Below are positions 7,112-9,986 of a DNA stretch of 9,986 nt, piece by piece. How positions within the stretch are numbered: the stretch's first letter is position 1; each line of letters opens with the position of its first letter. The notes under the pieces are model-generated. The model had not been told where the DNA came from, did not search any database, and worked only from the letters and a program-made list of their open reading frames with translations. Both the position numbers and the translations under genes were made by a program. The stretch is taken from assembly GCA_030672485.1 (NCBI GenBank), contig DAOVGH010000021.1, forward strand, positions 1-9,986, in the 5' to 3' direction. Origin of the DNA: Desulfobacterales bacterium. GTDB lineage: Bacteria; Desulfobacterota; DSM-4660; Desulfatiglandales; B25-G16.

Positions 7112-7169
7112 GGTGCGACGTGCTTAAATCAGACTGTTAAGTCTATAAGGTGCTACGTGCTTTGATCAG
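7112..7169. repeat. Imperfect 21-bp direct repeat, heptamer-like
   Basis: 7112-7132 and 7149-7169 agree at 18 of 21 positions, sharing the core acgtgctt and the ending atcag. Each copy divides into three 7-base units (forms ggtgcg/aggtgct, acgtgct, taaatca/ttgatca). The copies start 37 bp apart. This resembles a decayed version of the 7-base arrays elsewhere in the window. Confidence 0.5.
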
Positions 7170-7254
7170 CCTGATAATATTGTAGGTCAGGTCTGGGCCA
7201 GGGTTCAAAATGAGCTAAAGTGAACTAAAGTTATGGAGCGGATTATCTGGTATT

Positions 7255-7293
7255 GTGAATTTAGGAATTAATATAATTAGGGCCCAATTCACA
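7255..7293. promoter_or_regulatory. 8-bp inverted repeat around a TATAAT box
   Basis: TGTGAATT (7255-7262) is the exact reverse complement of AATTCACA (7286-7293). Between them lies a perfect -10 hexamer TATAAT at 7272-7277. No good -35 hexamer lies 16-18 bp upstream on the plus strand. It might be an operator-controlled promoter for the tRNA-prs cluster, but the AT-rich context makes chance possible. Confidence 0.2.
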
Positions 7294-7398
7294 GTTAATA
7301 AAGAGTTTCTATTGGCGGAGATTATTGATGGGTTATCCAGGAATAAAGTAAAAGTTGATTTTCTGTTTAAACTTTAGGCACTTTTTTCATGTAATCCT

Positions 7399-7473
7399 TG
7401 GGGTGTCGTCAAGCGGTAAGACACGGGCCTTTGGAGCCCGCATTCGGAGGTTCGAATCCTCCCACCCCAGCCA
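7399..7473 (+). tRNA. tRNA-Gln, anticodon UUG
   Basis: A complete cloverleaf with encoded CCA. Acceptor arm TGGGGTG (7399-7405) pairs fully with CACCCCA (7463-7469), followed by discriminator G7470 and CCA (7471-7473). The anticodon stem CGGGC (7424-7428) pairs with GCCCG (7436-7440) around the loop CTTTGGA, placing TTG at 7431-7433. The T arm GGAGG/CCTCC (7446-7450, 7458-7462) encloses TTCGAAT. The D arm contains AAGCGGTAA. The sequence closely resembles bacterial tRNA-Gln. It lies 51 bp upstream of prs on the same strand, an arrangement familiar from deltaproteobacterial genomes. Confidence 0.97.
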
Positions 7474-7524
7474 GGAAAAGAAGAGGGTCATTTTTAAGTA
7501 AGAGGAGAAAAACGGGAAAATTCC

Positions 7525-8475
7525 ATGGATGAGCTTATTGATAGTCTAACGCTATTTGGCGGTACATCCAACCTAAACCTAACCAAAGAGGTATGTGAAT
7601 ATCTAAATATCCTTCCTGGGGAAATGGTAAACAAGACCTTTAGCGATGGAGAGACCCAAATAGAAATCGAGGAAAATGTACGAGGAAGACACACCTTTAT
7701 CATCCAGTCCACATGCAGCCCAGTTAATGATAACCTAATGCAGCTCTTGATAACCACAGATGCGCTCAAACGGGCCTCTGCCAAAAGCATAACAGCTGTG
7801 ATCCCCTATTATGGATATGCCAGGCAGGACAGGAAGGTCAAGCCACGGGTTCCCATAAGTGCAAAGCTGGTAGCCGACCTGATTACTGTAGCTGGGGTTA
7901 ATCGTGTAATATCAATTGATCTTCATGTTGGGCAGATCCAGGGATACTTCAACATTCCTGTGGACAACATATTCTCAGCACCTATCCTCCTGAATTACAT
8001 ACGGAGGCATTTCGAAAACAACCTATCAATAATTTCGCCTGATGCCGGGGGTGTAGAGAGAGCAAGGGCCTTTGCCAAAAGGCTGAACGCCTCCTTGGCC
8101 ATAGTAGACAAGCGAAGAGAGGCCCCTAATGTTGCCGAGGCCATGAACATAATTGGGGATATAAAGGGAAGAACAGCCATAATTCTTGATGATATGGTTG
8201 ATACAGGTGGGACGCTGATTCAGGCTGCCCAAGCATTAATTCAAAATGGGGCGGAGAACGTTTATGCCTGCTGCATCCATCCGGTCCTCTCTGGTGATGC
8301 TACAAAGAGAATAGAGAAATCACCTATCGAATCACTGGTAGTAACTAATACAATTCCATTGGGTCAGAAGTCCTCTGAGTGTTCTAAGATTAAGGTTATT
8401 TCCGTGGCAGAGATCCTGGGAGAGGCCATAAAGAGAGTATACTTCTCAAAATCCGTCAGTTCCCTCTTTGTATAA
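7525..8475 (+). CDS. prs: Ribose-phosphate pyrophosphokinase (PRPP synthetase)
   Basis: Transfers pyrophosphate from ATP to ribose 5-phosphate to make PRPP for purine, pyrimidine, NAD, histidine and tryptophan synthesis. The 316-residue product has the normal class I length. Key motifs: FSDGE (39-43), YARQDRK (98-104) of the ATP site, the metal-binding region DLHVGQIQGYF (132-142), DKRR (195-198) near the catalytic flexible loop, and the PRPP-binding loop DDMVDTGGT (222-230). DLHVGQ has Val where Ala is usual, a mild change. The ATG at 7525 fits family N-termini, but the nearest purine-rich site (agaggag) is about 18 nt upstream, farther than usual. It follows tRNA-Gln and precedes rplY by 49 bp, with no terminator visible between them. 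Confidence 0.96.
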   Translation: MDELIDSLTLFGGTSNLNLTKEVCEYLNILPGEMVNKTFSDGETQIEIEENVRGRHTFIIQSTCSPVNDNLMQLLITTDALKRASAKSITAVIPYYGYARQDRKVKPRVPISAKLVADLITVAGVNRVISIDLHVGQIQGYFNIPVDNIFSAPILLNYIRRHFENNLSIISPDAGGVERARAFAKRLNASLAIVDKRREAPNVAEAMNIIGDIKGRTAIILDDMVDTGGTLIQAAQALIQNGAENVYACCIHPVLSGDATKRIEKSPIESLVVTNTIPLGQKSSECSKIKVISVAEILGEAIKRVYFSKSVSSLFV

Positions 8476-8524
8476 CTACCCGTGAAAACCTTCATGCTTT
8501 TGTAAGCGCAATTATGGAGTTGAA

Positions 8525-9169
8525 ATGCAGTTAAGCGCTAAAGTGAGAACCAAAACAGGTAAGGGTCTGGCCCGGAAGCTGAGAAGCACGGGCAGGCTTC
8601 CCGCCATCTTTTATGGGCCAGAGGTAACCCCTGCCATGCTTTCCATAGATTATGCGGAGCTTAAAAAGATCCTTAAGGGAAAATCTGCTGAAAGTATCAT
8701 ATTTGATCTAAGGATAGACTCCGATGAAGAAGGTCAATCCAAAAAGGTTATGATAAAGGAGATACAAAGGGATCCGGTTACAAGGGACTATCTTCATGTA
8801 GATTTCTACGAGATAGCCATGGGAAAGGAACTGGAGGTAGATATTCCCGTCCGTTTGATAAACACACCAATGGGAGTAAGCGAGGGAGGTGTTTTAGAGC
8901 ATATTCGGAGGAGGTTAAGGGTATCATGTACGCCGGAGAATATGGTAGATACAATAGATGTCGATGTATCTGGCCTTGATATCGGACAGTCAGTTCATAT
9001 AAAGGACATTTCCTTTCCTCCAGGTTTGAAATCAATGGAGGATGAGAATCTCACGGTCGCCATAGTGGTTGCCCCGACTATAACCGCCGAGGAAGAAGAG
9101 GTAGCGGAAGCGGAAGAAGAGGTAGAAGAACCTGAAAGTGAGGGAACAGCAGGCGAAAAGGAGTCCTAA
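8525..9169 (+). CDS. rplY: 50S ribosomal protein L25, long CTC/TL5 form
   Basis: Binds 5S rRNA in the large ribosomal subunit. The 214-residue product is the two-domain general-stress (CTC/TL5) form rather than the roughly 95-residue E. coli L25. The N-terminal 5S-binding domain (about 1-92) shows RTKTGKGLARKLRSTGRLPAIFYG in two overlapping parts (8-19, 20-31) and VDFYEI. The C-terminal beta domain (about 98-182) includes GVSEGGVLEH and LRVSC. A tail after about 190 is almost all Glu, Ala and small residues, and strongly acidic. GGAG at 8516-8519 sits five bases before the ATG. The 3' end overlaps the annotated pth start by 32 bp. The rplY-pth pair is common across bacteria, linking ribosome assembly and peptidyl-tRNA recycling. 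Confidence 0.95.
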   Translation: MQLSAKVRTKTGKGLARKLRSTGRLPAIFYGPEVTPAMLSIDYAELKKILKGKSAESIIFDLRIDSDEEGQSKKVMIKEIQRDPVTRDYLHVDFYEIAMGKELEVDIPVRLINTPMGVSEGGVLEHIRRRLRVSCTPENMVDTIDVDVSGLDIGQSVHIKDISFPPGLKSMEDENLTVAIVVAPTITAEEEEVAEAEEEVEEPESEGTAGEKES

Positions 9170-9755
9170 AGACATATACCTGATAGTGGGGCTCGGTAAT
9201 CCGGGTTTTGAATACGAAAACAGCAGACATAACCTTGGATTTAAGGCGGTTGATATTTTATGTGAGAAATTAGGCCTTCATTTAACTGACCAACGCTTTC
9301 AAGCCCTGAGCACGAGTGCTAATTACCATGGTAAGAAGCTAATATTGACCTGCCCACAGACTTTTATGAATAGATCCGGTCTTGCAGTTAAGTATTTGGT
9401 AGAATACTACAAGCCAGAGATCGGAAATATGATGGTTGTCCATGATGACATTGACTTAGACGCAGGCCGTATAAAGATTGTCAGAGGGGGAGGGGCAGGA
9501 GGTCATCATGGGGTCGAGTCCCTAATCTATTACCTTGGAACAAAGGGATTCGACAGGGCCAGGATTGGGATAGGGCGACCAAGATATGATGAACCAATTG
9601 AGGATTTTGTTTTGAACCCTGTTTATGAGGATCAGCAAAGAACGATTGGGCACGTACTTCACTTGGTCGTAGAGGCCATTGAATCATTCATTCTGGAGGG
9701 AGTGGAGACGGCAATGAATAACTTCAATTCCTTGACGATGAGGGAAAAGGAGTAA
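9138..9755 (+). CDS. pth: Peptidyl-tRNA hydrolase, start codon uncertain
   Basis: Cleaves peptidyl-tRNAs that drop off ribosomes, recycling tRNA. As numbered from GTG at 9138 the product has 205 residues. Family motifs: IVGLGNPG (16-23) with N21, the catalytic H31 in SRHN, TFMNRSG (75-81) with N78, and VHDDIDL (101-107) with D103. In GGHHGVES the position equal to E. coli N114 is His (124). The start is not settled. GTG 9138 lies inside rplY and lacks a good ribosome-binding site. The strong site AAAAGGAG (9156-9163) is followed ten bases later by ATA (9174), which would give the classic Pth beginning MYLIVGLGNPG. No ATG, GTG or TTG lies at proper distance from that site. Function is secure; only the N-terminus is open. 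Confidence 0.93.
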   Translation: MREQQAKRSPKDIYLIVGLGNPGFEYENSRHNLGFKAVDILCEKLGLHLTDQRFQALSTSANYHGKKLILTCPQTFMNRSGLAVKYLVEYYKPEIGNMMVVHDDIDLDAGRIKIVRGGGAGGHHGVESLIYYLGTKGFDRARIGIGRPRYDEPIEDFVLNPVYEDQQRTIGHVLHLVVEAIESFILEGVETAMNNFNSLTMREKE

Positions 9756-9764
9756 AAAAGGGTA

Positions 9765-9986
9765 ATGCAAGGTTTCACTGTTTATGCGCCTTATCTAGGG
9801 ATCCTGGGTCTGATAATTGCCTACCTTATATTTATTTATGTCAAAAGGCATCCGAATGGAAGCCAGGTCATGAGGGACCTAGAGGACATGATCCATTCTG
9901 GTGCCATGGCCTTTTTGAAGAAAGAATATTCAGTTCTATTGGTTTTTATAGCCATTGTTTTTCTTATTCTTGGATATAGTATATCC
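9765..9986 (+). CDS. hppA: Membrane-bound ion-translocating pyrophosphatase, N-terminal part (cut by window end)
   Basis: Only the first 74 residues are present. Residues about 9-26 form a first transmembrane segment and about 57-73 a second, joined by a cytosolic stretch reading NGSQVMRDLEDMIHSGAMAFLKKEY in two overlapping parts (31-43, 44-55). The G-x-x-x-M-x-x-[IL]-x-x-x-I-x-x-GAMAFL-x-x-EY pattern is diagnostic of H+/Na+-pumping pyrophosphatases, which couple pyrophosphate hydrolysis to ion export. Whether H+ or Na+ is pumped cannot be told from this part. The ATG at 9765 follows the pth stop by 9 bp, with AAAAGGAG (9745-9752) at the end of pth as a possible, slightly distant ribosome-binding site, so co-transcription with pth is likely. 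Confidence 0.9.
   Translation, partial: MQGFTVYAPYLGILGLIIAYLIFIYVKRHPNGSQVMRDLEDMIHSGAMAFLKKEYSVLLVFIAIVFLILGYSIS

Larger units (their letters stand above)
7093..7398. other. 306-bp intergenic region before tRNA-Gln
   Basis: No open reading frame of note. It holds an imperfect direct repeat (7112-7132 and 7149-7169) and an 8-bp inverted repeat surrounding a TATAAT sequence (7255-7293). Overlapping 6-bp AT-rich inverted repeats lie at 7344-7376, with a T6 run at 7382-7387, but the T-run is separated from the arms, so I do not call a terminator. No tRNA promoter with both boxes at good spacing was found. Confidence 0.5.

Noticed and set aside
7344..7387. AT-rich inverted repeats followed by T6, considered as a terminator before tRNA-Gln
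   Set aside because: Stems are only 6 bp and AT-only, the pairings compete, and the T-run is separated from the stem by several bases.

Overview
The window is about 10 kb of bacterial chromosome carrying core housekeeping genes, packed as two divergent gene clusters either side of a 657-bp intergenic region. The gene order ispE, tRNA-Gln, prs, rplY (long CTC/TL5 form), pth, with a small DUF1844 protein ahead of ispE and ispG-proS-relA on the other strand, recalls Deltaproteobacteria (Desulfobacterota). That placement is inferred from remembered synteny and protein style, not from a database search. Base composition looks moderate and even, and no gene stands out as foreign.

Layout. Bases 1-92 hold the last codons of rpmB (ribosomal protein L28, + strand). 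It converges on relA/spoT (154-2295, -). Upstream of relA on the same strand are proS (2279-4018) and ispG (4094-5152). These three probably form one operon, ispG-proS-relA, running leftward. The region 5153-5809 has no convincing gene. It carries a good sigma70-like promoter facing ispG, which would give a leader of about 290 nt, and two sizeable inverted repeats. Rightward come a DUF1844 gene (5810-6193), ispE (6196-7092), a 306-bp gap with degenerate repeats, tRNA-Gln(UUG) at 7399-7473, prs (7525-8475), rplY (8525-9169), pth (9138-9755) and the start of hppA, a membrane pyrophosphatase cut by the window end.

How the genes fit together. ispG and ispE are both enzymes of the MEP isoprenoid pathway and diverge from one intergenic region. 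proS, tRNA-Gln, rplY, rpmB and pth all serve translation. The long RelA/SpoT enzyme links amino-acid supply to (p)ppGpp. Prs makes PRPP for nucleotide synthesis and releases no pyrophosphate itself, but downstream PRPP and nucleotide reactions do, and HppA can recover energy from that pyrophosphate.

I saw no defence system, CRISPR array, transposase, phage or biosynthetic cluster. The most unusual signals are non-coding: intergenic arrays with a strict 7-base period that fill gene junctions and supply stop codons or terminal codons to their neighbours (67-151 and 4020-4096, with a degenerate relative near 7111-7175); the long structured leader before ispG; and a pth gene whose best ribosome-binding site precedes an ATA codon rather than a standard start.
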